Positions 30,191-53,630 of a stretch of DNA of 64,000 nucleotides are shown piece by piece. Below the pieces are notes generated by a model. It saw only the letters and a list, made by a program, of their open reading frames with translations, made no database searches and had not been told where the DNA came from. The stretch comes from Homarus americanus (Eukaryota > Arthropoda > Malacostraca > Decapoda > Nephropidae), in the NCBI RefSeq assembly GCF_018991925.1, contig NW_024748870.1:5282193-5346192 (forward strand), written 5' to 3'. The stretch's first letter is position 1. Each line of letters starts with the position of its first letter. The position numbers and the translations under genes are program-made.

Positions 30191-32380
30191 TATAGCCTCC
30201 TATATTATGAGGTGACGCCTATCTGTCACTTTGTATTTGCTGCCGCCAACTGGATATAGTAGAGAGTAAACAAGAATTAAAGTTTATGCTGCCATGACAC
30301 TGATTTAAGGGAAATTTGACCCAAGTTTAGCACTCTCATGCCGCCTGGGGTAAACAAAGAAGGGATATTTCCCTCTTGTATTATCCAAATTCAGTTTTTA
30401 TCAATCAGTAATTCTAAACTTTTGGCTTGTCATCTTTCTCGCTTTACGTCAGGTCAGGTATTATAATTTTTGGTGTTCACTCAAATTATATGCTTGCAAT
30501 AAATATTCTCAAGGCTCTTACACAAACACACACACACACGCTCACTATGCAAATTACACATCTTAGAGAAGAATATCTTTAATATTAACTTAACTCACGT
30601 AATCTAACTTATCCTAATATTTCTTAACCTAATTTAGTTAAGTTTGGTTATATTAATATTTTAAAAGATGTGTCAAATATAGAGAAAGAATAAATTTTGC
30701 TATATATTTTCTAATTTTCATGAAGTTGCCCCTGGGAAGACGTTGTGTTTTAAGGTTATCAGTGGTATATGATAAAGCTTCCTTCCGGTAATAAATAATA
30801 CACAGGATAAAGTCATCTTTCTAAAGCTATACGATATACTGTATACAATAGTGGAACTGTTTCATCAGTGCACGATAGCCAGTCCTTCTGCTGACATGTG
30901 ATAACCCAAGATACTGATATATTATCTTATACATAAAGTAATCGTTTCAATGACATGCTCTAACGGGTCCTTTTATTTATTTACATTTTTATTTCCGTGA
31001 GTTTATTACTTCTAAGAAAGTTTACCCAAATTCTCAGCGTGACGTAAACTTCACCACATCCCCCAACAATCACCCGCTGCAGTTAATAACATGGCGTTTA
31101 AGTAATTACTTAGGGAAGTGTAGCAGCCATTTCAAGTGTCATGCAATTGGTTAAATCTTATTAGCCAAATGGAATAATTAGGGGAGGTGGCCGGGCCAGG
31201 ACTCTGTGGTGTAGAGCGGGTGTTGGTACCGCCAGTTGAGGGAAAAATTAAATTACTGGGAAATGGGAGCTGTTAATTCTGGCTAGTTTAGCAGTAAGTT
31301 ATAAGTCTGTTTAGTTGATGTCCTTTACGCTGTAACGTGAATCTAGAACATGTCCATTCGTGAATAAATCAGGTGAAAAACAAGTAACAAATTCATATAG
31401 TTACCATAGAGGATTAAAATAGCTGATTAATCAAACAAAGAGTATGCTCTATAATAATATGTGGGTTAGTATGACGAATTATTCACAGAGAACAAGTATT
31501 GATATCACTACTCAATTGTCAGTGGGTAACAGTGACAGCTTTACTCAACAGTCTCACATAAACGTCAATGATGTGACAAGGTCGTATAAATCAAGGTCAT
31601 TCATATCCAATCAAAGTTTAAGTGCATCTTTATTTTGTGTTATTAAGTGTACATTATCTCACTAAATACATGACAGTGACTGAAGGTTAACCGTTACATG
31701 ACCTAATTATAATTATAACTTAGTAATTAAAAACACGTACGCTGATACACGAGTACACATTCATTCATTTGGAATTACAGAACCAAAAAGTGCCATATGA
31801 ATCGTTTTGTAATGAAACTCACGTCTTGAAGTTACACAAACAGAAAGCATAGGTTACATCTCAGAACATTACAGACCTATTGGAGGTGTAATAAAACACT
31901 TGTGTGATTACCGTTATTGATCAAAGGTGGAAGATCGTCACCAAGGAAAAGAAAAAGTAATGTGTATAACTGTGTACACTCGGGGAAGCGTTATGAGTTA
32001 TTATAGTGCCATAAGCCAGAGACAGCAGATGGAGATATTTAAATGAAATACAACGAACTACATAAGATAATTTTACGTGAGATGGAGATACTGGGGGGGG
32101 CGGGGGTTGAAAATTGGAGGATCAATGAGGTGTAGGAACTGAGTGAGAGATGGTAATTATGAAGAGGATATTCAGAAGGTGTGGCACAATGAAGAAGGAA
32201 GACTTACAGTATATTAGCGACCACATCCACATGAGAGGCGAAAACAGGGACGTCTTCGATAACTATTCTTCTTAGTGGGTCGTAAATTAAGACGTCTTTA
32301 GAAATATTTACTATATTTAGAAAAAGAAAATAATACTCACAGCTGTAATATTTGTTTACAATTATTACTTATATTACTGC
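30191..32380. other. Unassigned AT-rich DNA
   Basis: About 2.2 kb without a supportable gene. CTAAC/TTAACC-like words at 30590-30660 resemble scattered telomere-type wording but form no array. A G-run is at 32094-32106. Confidence 0.45.
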
Positions 32381-32384
32381 TATT

Positions 32385-32515
32385 ACTACTACTATTACTA
32401 CTGCTCTTAGTACTACTGCTCCCATTGCCTACTACTATTGGTCGTACTACCCACTACCAGTGTTTTACTACCTACTATTACTACTTCTACTACCTATTAC
32501 TATTATTAATAAAGA
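32385..32515. repeat. Imperfect (CTA)n trinucleotide tract
   Basis: ACTACTACTATTACTACTGC-type words run for about 130 bp with many substitutions. Confidence 0.8.
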
Positions 32516-32665
32516 CGCTGATTATAGTAATAATGGTCCTCATCATAACACTCGAGTGAGGAGTTGGTTAATTTTCCGAACTTACTGTATTATCGACTCA
32601 CAAGACGAGAATAAACCTCGACAATTACAGTATTCTTAACCACCCTATTAATATCTGAGGGTTAA

Positions 32666-32769
<104 letters not shown>

Positions 32770-33736
32770 GAGATACTTCATACTCTGAAAAATCGCAAAA
32801 AAATAGTAATTCATTAGAGTTTCGATAAGAGTTTAAATATAAGATATTTAGGAAAAGGAAAAGTACGTAAAATAAAAGATGGAAGAGAGCCCAAGAAATA
32901 CCGTCCCTCTTAGTATCGACCTAAGACCCTTAATTTTCCGATGAAATAAACTGGGGGTTAATCTTCAGGTAATTCCATCGAAGTAATAGACTTGAGGTAT
33001 AAAATAACAACAAGGATGATGGATGTAACCCCCTCCCTCCCACAAAACATCAACACCTTAGGACACAATATTACAGTTAACGTTCATGTTGCAGTGGTCC
33101 TCCAAACGGCTATAATTAATAATCACTGGAGAAAACAAGAGAAAACTTTAAAATAAATTAATTGGAAATTATTATTATCAATTGGCTATATGAGTGTGGA
33201 AATTTACTTAGTATTCTCAGAATGTTTCTTTGATAACATTCTTTTGGCAGAATTTTCGTCCATGGTTGGTTAGTAAATGAAAATTAATAAGTAGTTAGGT
33301 GTAATTAATAATCTCCTGTTTTGCGTCATTACCGCTCTCAGATTATTTTTAGATTAATAAACACTTAAACGAAGTAGAACAGAATTAGTGTCATGGTAAC
33401 GAATTTACTGCCGACAGACCACCCCTGAAAAATTATAGGTCTTAAAAAAATAAGTCAGACAGTCATGGAATTAACTGAAGACAGAAAGGAGTTTTTTTTA
33501 CTTATTTATATTAATAGTTTTTTTTAACTTTTGCAAAAAATAAGATTATCAGTCATGACCCTTTTATTTCGGATAGGTTTTAGAACTGTGGAGTTATTCC
33601 AGTACAACACTGTAAACAGGAATTAAAAAAAATGGTTATAAACTTGCAATCAAACTTATAATGCTGTAACCGATTGAAATTTGCATACAAGTTTATGATA
33701 TATTTCAACTTTTGACGAAAACTGAGACAGGCTTAA
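32770..33736. other. Unassigned AT-rich DNA
   Basis: No gene or repeat unit recognised. Confidence 0.5.
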
Positions 33737-33872
33737 ACACACACACACACACACACACACATATAGAAAAACGTATGTGCTCATACTCACACATGCACAC
33801 ATACATACACATACTGGCATAAACATACATACACAGGGACACACACACATACACACACACCCACACACACAG
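33737..33872. repeat. Imperfect (CA)n / (CATA)n tract
   Basis: A pure CA run at its left end is followed by broken ACATACACACAT wording. Confidence 0.9.
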
Positions 33873-34181
33873 ACATCTCTCATATATCTTCCAGCTTGAC
33901 ATTTAGACCGTTGTATATAACAGGAACTTAAGCGAGAGGATTTACCGACCACGGTAAATCTTTATTGCCAACTTCTCTACCCACGCTAGCAGTAATCTCA
34001 AACTGCAAATTTTGAACTGTTCGTATAGGCAATACATCATGCTCTTTGAGGAGATCCAAATGTAAAAAGAAATTGCGTTGCCAGCATTCTAAAAATTAGA
34101 TGGGAAAAAATATGCCATTTGGTGTATATGACAGGTTGGATAAATCTTTCTACGGGTGAACTGTCGAGTGTTGGTTAGTGT

Positions 34182-34276
34182 CAGGGAGACTTCAATTATC
34201 CAGCCACGGTTAACCCCAGCCTCGATAATTCAGAACCCAGTAGGCGAGTCTCTGGATTATCAAATAACTCTGCAGG
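34182..34276. mobile_element. Possible terminal fragment of a pogo/Tigger-like DNA transposon
   Basis: CAGGGAGACTTCAATTATCC and then CTCGATAATTCAGAACCC and CTCTGGATTATCAAAT resemble the terminal and subterminal wording of pogo-type elements (CAG...ACCTCGATTATCCG, then GATAATTCGAAC). No opposite terminus or transposase is visible, and a (TA)n tract follows directly. The resemblance is from memory of the family style, so confidence is low. Confidence 0.3.
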
Positions 34277-34404
<128 letters not shown>

Positions 34405-34665
34405 AATCATAGACCACAAGTTAAAAATAGAGGAAGAACGCACATACTGTATATCTAACAATTCCTATACGAGATATTAGAATGTCGTATGATGATGATT
34501 GTACCGCAACTAATTACAGACTATATAAAAAAAAGCAAATGTTCATTAAAAATTTGGGTATTTGTACAGGAATTAAGTGAGTATTAAAAAAAAGGATTAT
34601 GTAGTATTGGCATTTTACGTATATCAGTAAGCACACTCTTTCTCTGGGAAGGAGAGCTTTCACAT

Positions 34666-34685
34666 ATAAATAAATAAATAAATAA

Positions 34686-34758
<73 letters not shown>
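34666..34758. repeat. (ATAA)n/(TA)n microsatellite
   Basis: ATAA tetranucleotides (34666-34690) run into a TA tract (34690-34758). Confidence 0.97.
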
Positions 34759-34764
<6 letters not shown>

Positions 34765-35375
34765 ATTACATAATTAGCATTATCAGTCCACGACACTGCA
34801 AAGTATTATAATTATGGTTCATTAACATCATCAGCAATATTCGTACAGGAGAGGGAAACTACGAGCAGGAACTTGGATGGAGCACAGCTCCGAAAAATTA
34901 ATATCTAGTGTAATAAAACTCGCATGAAGAGGGTTTGGTCCAAAGCTTGTCACCAGAGCCATTAGATTAGCCAAACAAGATATTAATTGGAAATTATGTG
35001 TACTGAGGGGAGAGGTGGACTATCATTTTTATGGATTAACTTCACGGCGACTGTTGCAGTTATCAGTCTCAAGGACACTTGACACTCTCATTTATTAGGC
35101 AATTTTGAGTTGAATCAAAGTGTAAAATGCAAGTACCGTCTTGTCGGCAAATTCCCACATGAAACGTAATTTTTTCTAAGTTCCTCGACCTATACACTTT
35201 TGTCACCCCTGAATGTTTCATCACAGTGTGTATAAAGAACGTTTATATTGCGGAAGATGTTATCCTGCCGTGGTGGGCGCTGAGCTGGTCACCAAGTCAA
35301 TACATTGGGCTAACGGTAATCCATCTCGCCTGGTGGATGTCATTTGTCATTTATGGAGAAATAGAGTAAAATTAT
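34759..35375. other. Unassigned DNA
   Basis: No supportable gene. A plus frame at 35213 enters the next TA run. Confidence 0.45.
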
Positions 35376-36774
<1,399 letters not shown>

Positions 36775-36934
36775 GAGAGGACCAATAAAGATCAACTCAT
36801 AATTTCTTATTTCTTATCTTTACTGTGAATTAGACGTGGTGAATGTGGGTGTTAAGACAATAGCATTTCAAAGGAAGATTATAATTTTTCCGACCTGAGG
36901 ACATTTTTATAGTGATTTTTTTTAATATATATTA

Positions 36935-37500
36935 AGTCTGTGCATATTCCTTCGATCTAAATATATTACTTCAGTCTGTTGGGTTTTTTTCAGTCTACGA
37001 ATGTTCCTCTAAACGGGGGATTCTCCAGACTGTGACTATTTCCTCTCACTGAATACTTCTCCACACTAAGAATATTCCCTTAAACTGTGACTATTTCCTT
37101 GGCTTGACTATTTCTCCAAGTTGTCAAAGGGAAGAGTATTTCCCTAAACTGTGAATATCTCATTATCAATAATGTTATTCAAGAATGACTATTTCTCGGA
37201 ACATCGAATGTCTCCAGATTGTGAATAATTCGTTAGGCTGTGATTATTTGTCAGATCAACTTTTCCAGACTATGAATATTGATTTTGGCTGTGCATATTT
37301 GTTTCCAGTTTTTGGGTATTACTTCAGACTGCAGAGAAATCTTTAGAGATACAACATTTTACCAGGTTGCTGATACAGTATATCTGTAAACTATTAATGT
37401 TTCTCAACTGTTGAAGGGCATATCATGTAACTCCAGACAGTAAGGAGATATATATTTCACATAACTTTGAATATTTTTTTACGGTTAGGACTATGAATAT
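36935..37500. repeat. Degenerate ~20-bp minisatellite, left half
   Basis: About 25 diverged units close to TCCAGACTGTGAATATTTCC. The readable core is (C/A)AGACT(A/G)(T/C)GAATATT. Examples are CCAGACTGTGACTATTTCCT, CTAAACTGTGAATATCTC, CCAGATTGTGAATAATTCG and CCAGACTATGAATATTG. Spacing varies by a few bases. Confidence 0.8.
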
Positions 37501-37520
37501 ATTTCCAAATTACAGGCAAA

Positions 37521-37529
37521 TTAATAATA

Positions 37530-37625
<96 letters not shown>

Positions 37626-37630
37626 TGATG

Positions 37631-37724
<94 letters not shown>

Positions 37725-37733
37725 TAATATTAA
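37521..37733. repeat. (AAT)n microsatellite, about 70 units
   Basis: A long AAT run with one short GATGATGAT patch near 37623. It sits in the middle of the ~20-bp minisatellite. Confidence 0.97.
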
Positions 37734-37737
37734 TATC

Positions 37738-38300
37738 CAGTAAAAGATACGTAATTTCAGGCTACGGATATGCCTCTATGCTACACGTATATATATAGGC
37801 TTAGTATATCTCCTGGCTACGGATATGTCTCTGCACTGCAGGTAAAAACCAAGCTAGAAAACGTCAGTATTTCCAGATTATAATAGTTATCCCCAGGTTA
37901 CGACATATCCTTTGATTACGATATATCGTCACACAGCGAAATATTCCTAAATTACGATAAATCTGGAAATTACTATATATACCAAACTACGATGTATCTC
38001 CAGATTACGATATATCATTATATTACGATATATCCCCATCTACGTAATATCACATCACAATATATCCCTGGCTACGTGAGTTCCCTAGACTACGAGATGT
38101 CTCCAAACTACGAATAAACCTCCCGAAGATGGGGCTATCTTTATCTTCTAGACTAGAGATATATCCCAAAGTCGATACTCCTTACACTAGCATACATGCC
38201 CAAACTACATATATACCTCCAGACTACCGGCATACATCTGAAACCCATACATGTATGTCTAGGTTACATATGTGATACTTATTCATATCCTAACAATATA
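37738..38300. repeat. Degenerate ~20-bp minisatellite, right half
   Basis: Units close to CCAGATTACGATATATC and CCAGACTACGAGATGTCT recur for about 550 bp. The shared frame 'CCagactACGAatAT' links them to the units left of the AAT array. The two halves are likely one array, now differing in their commonest variant (TGTGAATATT left, TACGATATAT right). Confidence 0.8.
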
Positions 38301-38401
38301 TATATTTTTAAAAGTTAAGAACGCGGTGACTAATTTCCTTTAATGTGTGAATATAATTATAGACTTTAAGGTCAGTGATCCCAGTTAATTTTTATTATAT
38401 A

Positions 38402-42269
<3,868 letters not shown>

Positions 42270-42445
42270 TTTCGGTGAAAGTGTGGGGTGAGAGGGCCCT
42301 GGGGCAGCTGGTGGATCGGAGGGGCCTGGTATGGGGGGGGGGTCAGAAGGGTCTGGTGTAACTAGAGGATCGGAGGGGTCTGGTGTAGCTGGGGGAGTGA
42401 GAGGGGTCTGGTGTAGCTGGGGGAGTGAGAGGGGTCCGGGGCAGC
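42270..42445. repeat. G-rich 30-bp minisatellite
   Basis: Five to six copies of a unit like GGAGGGGTCTGGTGTAGCTG followed by GGGGAGTGAGA, with variants GATC and GGGC. The 30-bp period keeps a minus frame (42240-42491) open. It encodes a 10-residue P/D/S repeat (TPDPSDPP-like). I treat that as a by-product, not a gene. Confidence 0.85.
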
Positions 42446-48122
<5,677 letters not shown>

Positions 48123-48182
48123 CAACGAAAAGAAGAACCAGGGAACACACAAACATCTTGACTAAGTTGGGTTTCTTTAATT

Positions 48183-48220
48183 ATTGACGTTTCAGAAAAT
48201 CATTTTCCATCATCAGAGAC
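48183..48220 (-). ncRNA. Hammerhead-like core motif (Penelope-type), candidate
   Basis: On the minus strand this reads CTGATGA (48216-48210), a short A/T stem-loop (GGAAAATGATTTTC) and GAAAC followed by GTC (48193-48186). CTGANGA-stem-GAAAC-GTC is the conserved hammerhead core that published work places in Penelope-like retroelements. Here stem II is weak and one extra base separates CTGATGA from the stem. It stands about 60 bp from a long CA/TA/TG tract. No Penelope protein is seen next to it. Confidence 0.5.
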
Positions 48221-48300
48221 TAGAAAACAAACAAAATTTAACTTAAGGTTTGATTTGGTCGGATTAGTAGTTCTATATCTCGCTTTTTACTTCTTTCAAT

Positions 48301-48324
48301 GTCTGTCTGTCTGTCTGTCTGTCT
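48301..48324. repeat. (TGTC)n microsatellite
   Basis: Six pure units of the tetranucleotide. Confidence 0.95.
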
Positions 48325-48429
48325 TTAGAATATTTTTTTTATTCCAATATCACATTATAAACAGAGAGAAGGCTCATAGTTAACGTAAACAATGGCTATT
48401 TATTTTTTATTTTTTCATATAATAGGGAA

Positions 48430-48575
48430 CCGAAGTTTATTGAATCAGTTATTAGAAGTATTTCGTACACAAAGACGCCTACATGACATTGATTATACTG
48501 ACCATTTCATTATAAAGAGTAAGTGGAGACATAAAACATCCTGCTTTTGACACCAATACTAATGTAAGTTAGTTT
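48430..48575 (-). mobile_element. Reverse-transcriptase core relic (copy 1)
   Basis: On the minus strand SIGV precedes a one-base shift into GCFMSPLTLYNEMV. This matches the spacing of the RT block (GxxQG)CxxSPLLFNxxM. About 30 residues further, in another frame, VFVYEILLIT stands where F(Y)ADDILLIT is expected. Frameshifts and the lost DD make it dead. Part of the relic array that runs to 58.7 kb. Confidence 0.6.
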
Positions 48576-49034
48576 GGAGAGTTTTATATATAATACCAAA
48601 GAAGGGGAGCAGGAGAGAGTTTAATTACAAGCAATTTAAGGTTTAACGCGTATAATTTAATATTATCCTTCAATTTTTATTATTTCTTGGAATGAAAATA
48701 ATAAGAATCAGTTTTAATATTTCATCCTACAAATAAGGTTCACATTCATATTTTCTGTCGAAGTCATCTACTTTTGGGTCAAAAGGAAATTATTCTCCTT
48801 TTATGAGGCTTCAACAAATATATATTGAAATAATTGCTCTAATCAGCCATATACAATGTCTAATAACTAGCAAGTATAGTTGCGACTCAAATGCTCTTTA
48901 TAAGCTCAAAATATAATATTTCCATACTGCAATACTACGCCAGAGGTAAATATAAAATAATGACAGCCCTGAACGCCCGTTTATGGTGATAATCTTTATA
49001 TGTAGCTGTAAATATTATAATTTTCTTCCACCAT

Positions 49035-49140
49035 AGATAAAATGAACTCTAAACCTCACCTTGCGGAACGCCAACAATAGTCTTTTGAAACATTTCAAAC
49101 TATAAATATTTGTTTCGGGACCATGAAAAGATTAAGAGTA
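49035..49140 (-). mobile_element. Reverse-transcriptase core relic (copy 2)
   Basis: The minus strand reads FEMFQKTIVGVPQGEV, then a stop, then SSFYLWW. GVPQG (49072-49058) is the RT block-4 hallmark. The following positions fit SVLSPLLFNL only loosely. It lies about 0.5 kb upstream (minus sense) of copy 1 and about 0.45 kb from a copy of the 240-bp repeat. Confidence 0.55.
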
Positions 49141-49499
49141 TGAATCTCATTTACTAATATGTTTAGTTTTCAAATATGTCGAAGAAAATCACACAAGTTT
49201 TCTGTGAATGGATTAATAGATATAAATTAAATTTCTATTTGAAAAGGGTCTTATGGTATTAATTTATGATTTATTTAAGTGGCTTAGCTATCATCGTACC
49301 TATTGCTGAAACAATCTTTCCCCTATGTTGAGGAGTAAAATAGAAATAAAAATCATCAACTGTGCAGCACATGATACCTTTGTATATAATAGAGTTTCAT
49401 AATTTTGTATCAATATCTTAGAGGTTCAAAACAGATTACAGCCCAGATTTTTCTTCTTCTTGATATGTGAATAATACGTCTGATTACTGACAACCACAT

Positions 49500-49745
49500 T
49501 TCGAGATGACCATCTCCAACCATTGAAAGACAGGTAATTCTTACCTGTGGTTGGTAGGATCACTCGGTGCACGAGGGACGACTGCATCAAGCAGTAAGAC
49601 CCAGGAACTGAAACTCAGAGCAGAATATGGGACCCTCCTCCCCTGGACTGACGATCCGTGGACGACTTATTATGAATGACTGACGCATGACGTATGGAAC
49701 ATTCTATACATTGTCCCAGAACAAGTTTTACTGCGTTTTCTTTCA
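49500..49745 (+). repeat. 240-bp repeat family, copy 1
   Basis: Shares with four other sites the words CATCTCCAACCA, GACTGCATCAAGCAG, CTGGACTGACGA, GGACGACTTATTATGAATGA, CTGACGCATGACGTATGG and CATTGTCCCAGAACAAGT, in that order. No shared open frame is kept, so it is probably non-coding. It lies just left of a long (TA)n array. Confidence 0.8.
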
Positions 49746-49985
49746 TGGTTGTTCTTTTTTTTTCCGATCAGCGCACTAACATAAGGATAACCGGATTGTA
49801 TTCCCTGTCTCTCTCTCAGAGTCGTGATGTTACTGTTTTTCGACAACTTAAGTCTTTAAGCGCGTATATAAATGTGTAATTAAACAACTCATCACAATTT
49901 AAAAAATAAGGTAAATCTACTTCAGCGTTATCCATTGATATTCATTGGCAGGAGTTATTACTGATGAGGATATTTTAATGTCTGG

Positions 49986-50172
<187 letters not shown>

Positions 50173-50186
50173 GAAGGGAATTTGGT

Positions 50187-50330
50187 TGTTTTATCATGAT
50201 ATCTCAGAGCAACTGGATTACATGGACAGAGAGAGGCTTAAATATACAGGGCGACCTTATATTTAAGCCTCTCTCTGTCCATGCAATCCAGTTGCCTCTG
50301 AAGATGTCTTGAATAAAGACGAAAGCTAAG
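50187..50330. repeat. Inverted-repeat hairpin element A, copy 1, with hammerhead-like core
   Basis: The left arm (50210-50246) and right arm (50258-50294) match at 36 of 37 bases around an 11-bp loop. Beyond the arms, the plus strand carries CTGAAGA (50298-50304), a stem GTCTT/AAGAC and GAAA (50321-50324), a CTGANGA-stem-GAAA core. The left side holds a decayed inverted version of the same motif. The element lies directly right of a (TA)n tract. Confidence 0.75.
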
Positions 50331-50420
50331 GTGCTCCGTTGTTTCCCTTTTCCCGTGTGATTTTATCAAGATTTATCTTATCCGCGTTTTCATTGTGGAT
50401 CTATATGAAATATATGTATA
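50295..50420 (+). repeat. 120-bp sequence shared with 52417-52530
   Basis: CTGAAGATGTCTTGAATAAA leads to GACGAAAGCTAAG, then TTTCCCGTGTGATTTTATCA and AGATTTATCTTATCCGCGTT, all repeated almost word for word at 52423-52525. Both copies end in GAAATATATAT at a TA tract. Confidence 0.85.
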
Positions 50421-50576
50421 TATATGCTGATAACCGAAAGGAAACAAGAAAACGCGAAGTTCCCAAGCGCTTTCGTGTAATTCACATCTTTAGGGGTGAG
50501 TACAGACTAAGGAGAATTACACGAAAGCGGTTGGGAACTTCATGTTTTCTTGTTTCCTTGTGGTTATCAGCATATA
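50421..50576. repeat. Inverted-repeat hairpin element B, copy 1
   Basis: Arms of about 60 bp (TATATGCTGATAACC...GTGTAATTC and GAATTACAC...GGTTATCAGCATATA) match at roughly 55 of 59 positions around a 30-bp centre. Each arm carries GTGTAATTC / GAATTACACGAAAGCG, the stem-GAAA part of a hammerhead-like core. In this copy the CTGAAGA part is mutated (CTAAAGA, CTAAGGA). Flanked on the right by (TA)n. Confidence 0.8.
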
Positions 50577-50605
50577 CTTGGATCACGCGCACCTACAGTG
50601 ATTTA

Positions 50606-50715
<110 letters not shown>

Positions 50716-50821
50716 TTGATACGCAAATTAATACTGACTTAATAAGTGGCAATTTGGCCTAACCAAGATCAAAGCTTTCCAATGAGTATTATTTTTAATT
50801 TCTAATGGAATATAAATTTTT

Positions 50822-51000
50822 AAGGAAGCAATATTAGAAGAATTTGTATCTTAGGCTCTTGAGTGAGTGATTTAATGGTTTGTACGGCCATGCACTGTTA
50901 GTTTGAAATGGGGTGGAAAAATTAAAATGCCCTGTTGCTTACTGATGTACAGGGAAATTAGTCTGCAGTGCTCATATGTAATACAAATTTTAGCTTTAGA
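50822..51000 (-). mobile_element. Reverse-transcriptase core relic (copy 3)
   Basis: The minus strand reads KICITYEHCRLISLYISKQQ then GILIFPPHF, aligning with GTQQGILLSPLRF of the copy at 56.5 kb. After a frame change, EPKIQILLILLP stands in the KI(F/L)SYADDILI position. Badly decayed. Confidence 0.5.
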
Positions 51001-51331
51001 AAATAAAGAGAAGCAGATCAAGAAGTATGTCATAATCTTACATCACTTAAAGTTTAACTTAAGCCAAATGTCTTTCCATAATACTAATCGTCGACATTAG
51101 TTGAATTTAATGTATTCTGCTAAAATATTATTGTCCATCGTTAAGTTATCACAACAAATATATTTATTTTAATGAAGGAATTAATACCTTATACTTCATA
51201 TAACTAAGTTGTTACTCTAGTCGATGGTATACGACTCAGAAATTTTAAATGTGGTAGAGATTTGTTAGTTTTAATCTCTCACTTTTAATTACAAGAATAT
51301 TTTCAAGCTTTTTTAACTTATATTATCTTGA

Positions 51332-51332
51332 C

Positions 51333-51381
<49 letters not shown>
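51332..51381. repeat. (AAT)n microsatellite
   Basis: A pure AAT run of about 16 units. Confidence 0.96.
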
Positions 51382-51382
<1 letters not shown>

Positions 51383-51420
51383 TGGCGATAAGTGAAGGAT
51401 ATGCTATAAATTTCACATAA

Positions 51421-51485
51421 TCCAGCCTAGCGGAACACCTACAGTACTGTATGTCAGCGTCTTCTGATTGTTAATCTGCTTCTGT
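51421..51485 (-). mobile_element. Reverse-transcriptase core relic (copy 4)
   Basis: The minus strand reads QINNQKTLTYSTVGVPLGWI then M and a stop. GVPLG is at 51439-51425. It lies 0.5 kb upstream (minus sense) of copy 3, the same spacing as copies 2 and 1. Confidence 0.45.
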
Positions 51486-51904
51486 CCTCTGGTAAACTTT
51501 CATGTTTCTCAGACAGTCCTACCTGGTTCATCGCTCATTTTTAAATATATTTTGAGAGATAATCCATATTTTTTTCTGTTACTGGTACAATATTTGGCTT
51601 TCCTTCTTGTGTAAATGTGGCTAAGAAATTCAGATAGGTAACATCGTTGTACTTTATTTTATTGTATTTAACCCCTTCATTTTGGTGAAGCCATTTTTAA
51701 TAAATTATTTTGCTAACGCCAGACGATCTTATGCAGCTCAGTGGGGACCCTGTACACAATTTGTAAATGTAATTTTCTCAGGGCTGTAAAGAACTCATTT
51801 TGAACGCTCATTAAGCTGTTTCACAAAAAAATACAGTGATGTTAAAAAGGAACCCAATTAATATCACCTAACGATAACTTTGTGTATCAGAAAAGATTCT
51901 CTTT

Positions 51905-52175
51905 GTTTTGGACATGAATTGTCAGTCCTCCGACGACTCCAGAAGATCATCTCCAGCCAGTCACGACCATCGAAAGTATATCTCACCTGTGAAGAAAAGC
52001 GGCGCACGTTACACCAGGGACGACCTCATCATGCAGCACGACCCAGTAACTGATACTCTGGGATGATCCTGGGACCCTCGCCTGGACTGACGACGATGGA
52101 CGACTGTGAATGATTGACGCATGACGTACGGCTGTTCTCACCACGGTCCCAGGCAAAATTTGTATACGTTTTCGT
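51905..52175 (+). repeat. 240-bp repeat family, copy 2
   Basis: Carries CATCTCCAGCCAGTCACGAC, ATATCTCACCTGTG, CATGCAGCACGACCCAG, CCTGGGACCCTCGCCTGGAC, TGACGCATGACGTACGG and GGTCCCAGGCAAAATTTGT in the family order. The minus strand is open for 69 residues here, but the frame is not kept in the other copies except for a short ...VVxxDVVPGVxCAA..HR-stop stretch. Confidence 0.85.
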
Positions 52176-52248
52176 TTACAAATAAGTTTCATGTGTTTTT
52201 CGATAAACGTCGAAATATACTGTTTAGTGCTTTCTGTGATTTCTCTGA

Positions 52249-52374
<126 letters not shown>

Positions 52375-52384
52375 GATAGTCAAT

Positions 52385-52452
52385 ACCTTAGTTGTCTTTT
52401 ATTCAAGACATCTCAGAGGCCTCTGAAGATGTCTTGAATAAAGACGAAAAGC
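52385..52452. repeat. Palindromic element A, copy 2, with hammerhead-like core
   Basis: TTTATTCAAGACATCTCAGAGGC is followed at once by its complement GCCTCTGAAGATGTCTTGAATAAA, with one missing base. The plus half continues into GACGAAAAGC, so it holds CTGAAGA (52423-52429), stem GTCTT/AAGAC and GAAA (52446-52449). The other half lacks the GAAA. TA tracts lie on both sides. Confidence 0.8.
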
Positions 52453-52527
52453 TAAGACTCCGTGTTTCCATTTCCGTGTGATTTTATCAAGATTTATCTT
52501 ATCCACGTTTTCATTGTGATTTACATG

Positions 52528-53582
<1,055 letters not shown>

Positions 53583-53630
53583 GTCATGTGATGTGATGGA
53601 AGTAAAATACCTTGATGTGAAAAGTGGCTA
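53583..53630 (-). mobile_element. Possible reverse-transcriptase core relic (copy 5)
   Basis: The minus strand reads FSHQGILLPSHHMT, which aligns with (T)QQGILLSPLRF. It lies 0.45 kb from copy 6. Too short to stand alone; supported mainly by position in the array. Confidence 0.35.

Noticed and set aside
30590..30660. Interstitial telomere repeat (TTAGG type)
   Set aside because: Only scattered CTAAC/TTAACC-like words here and at 1760-1785 and 45960-46010. There is no tandem run of the pentamer.
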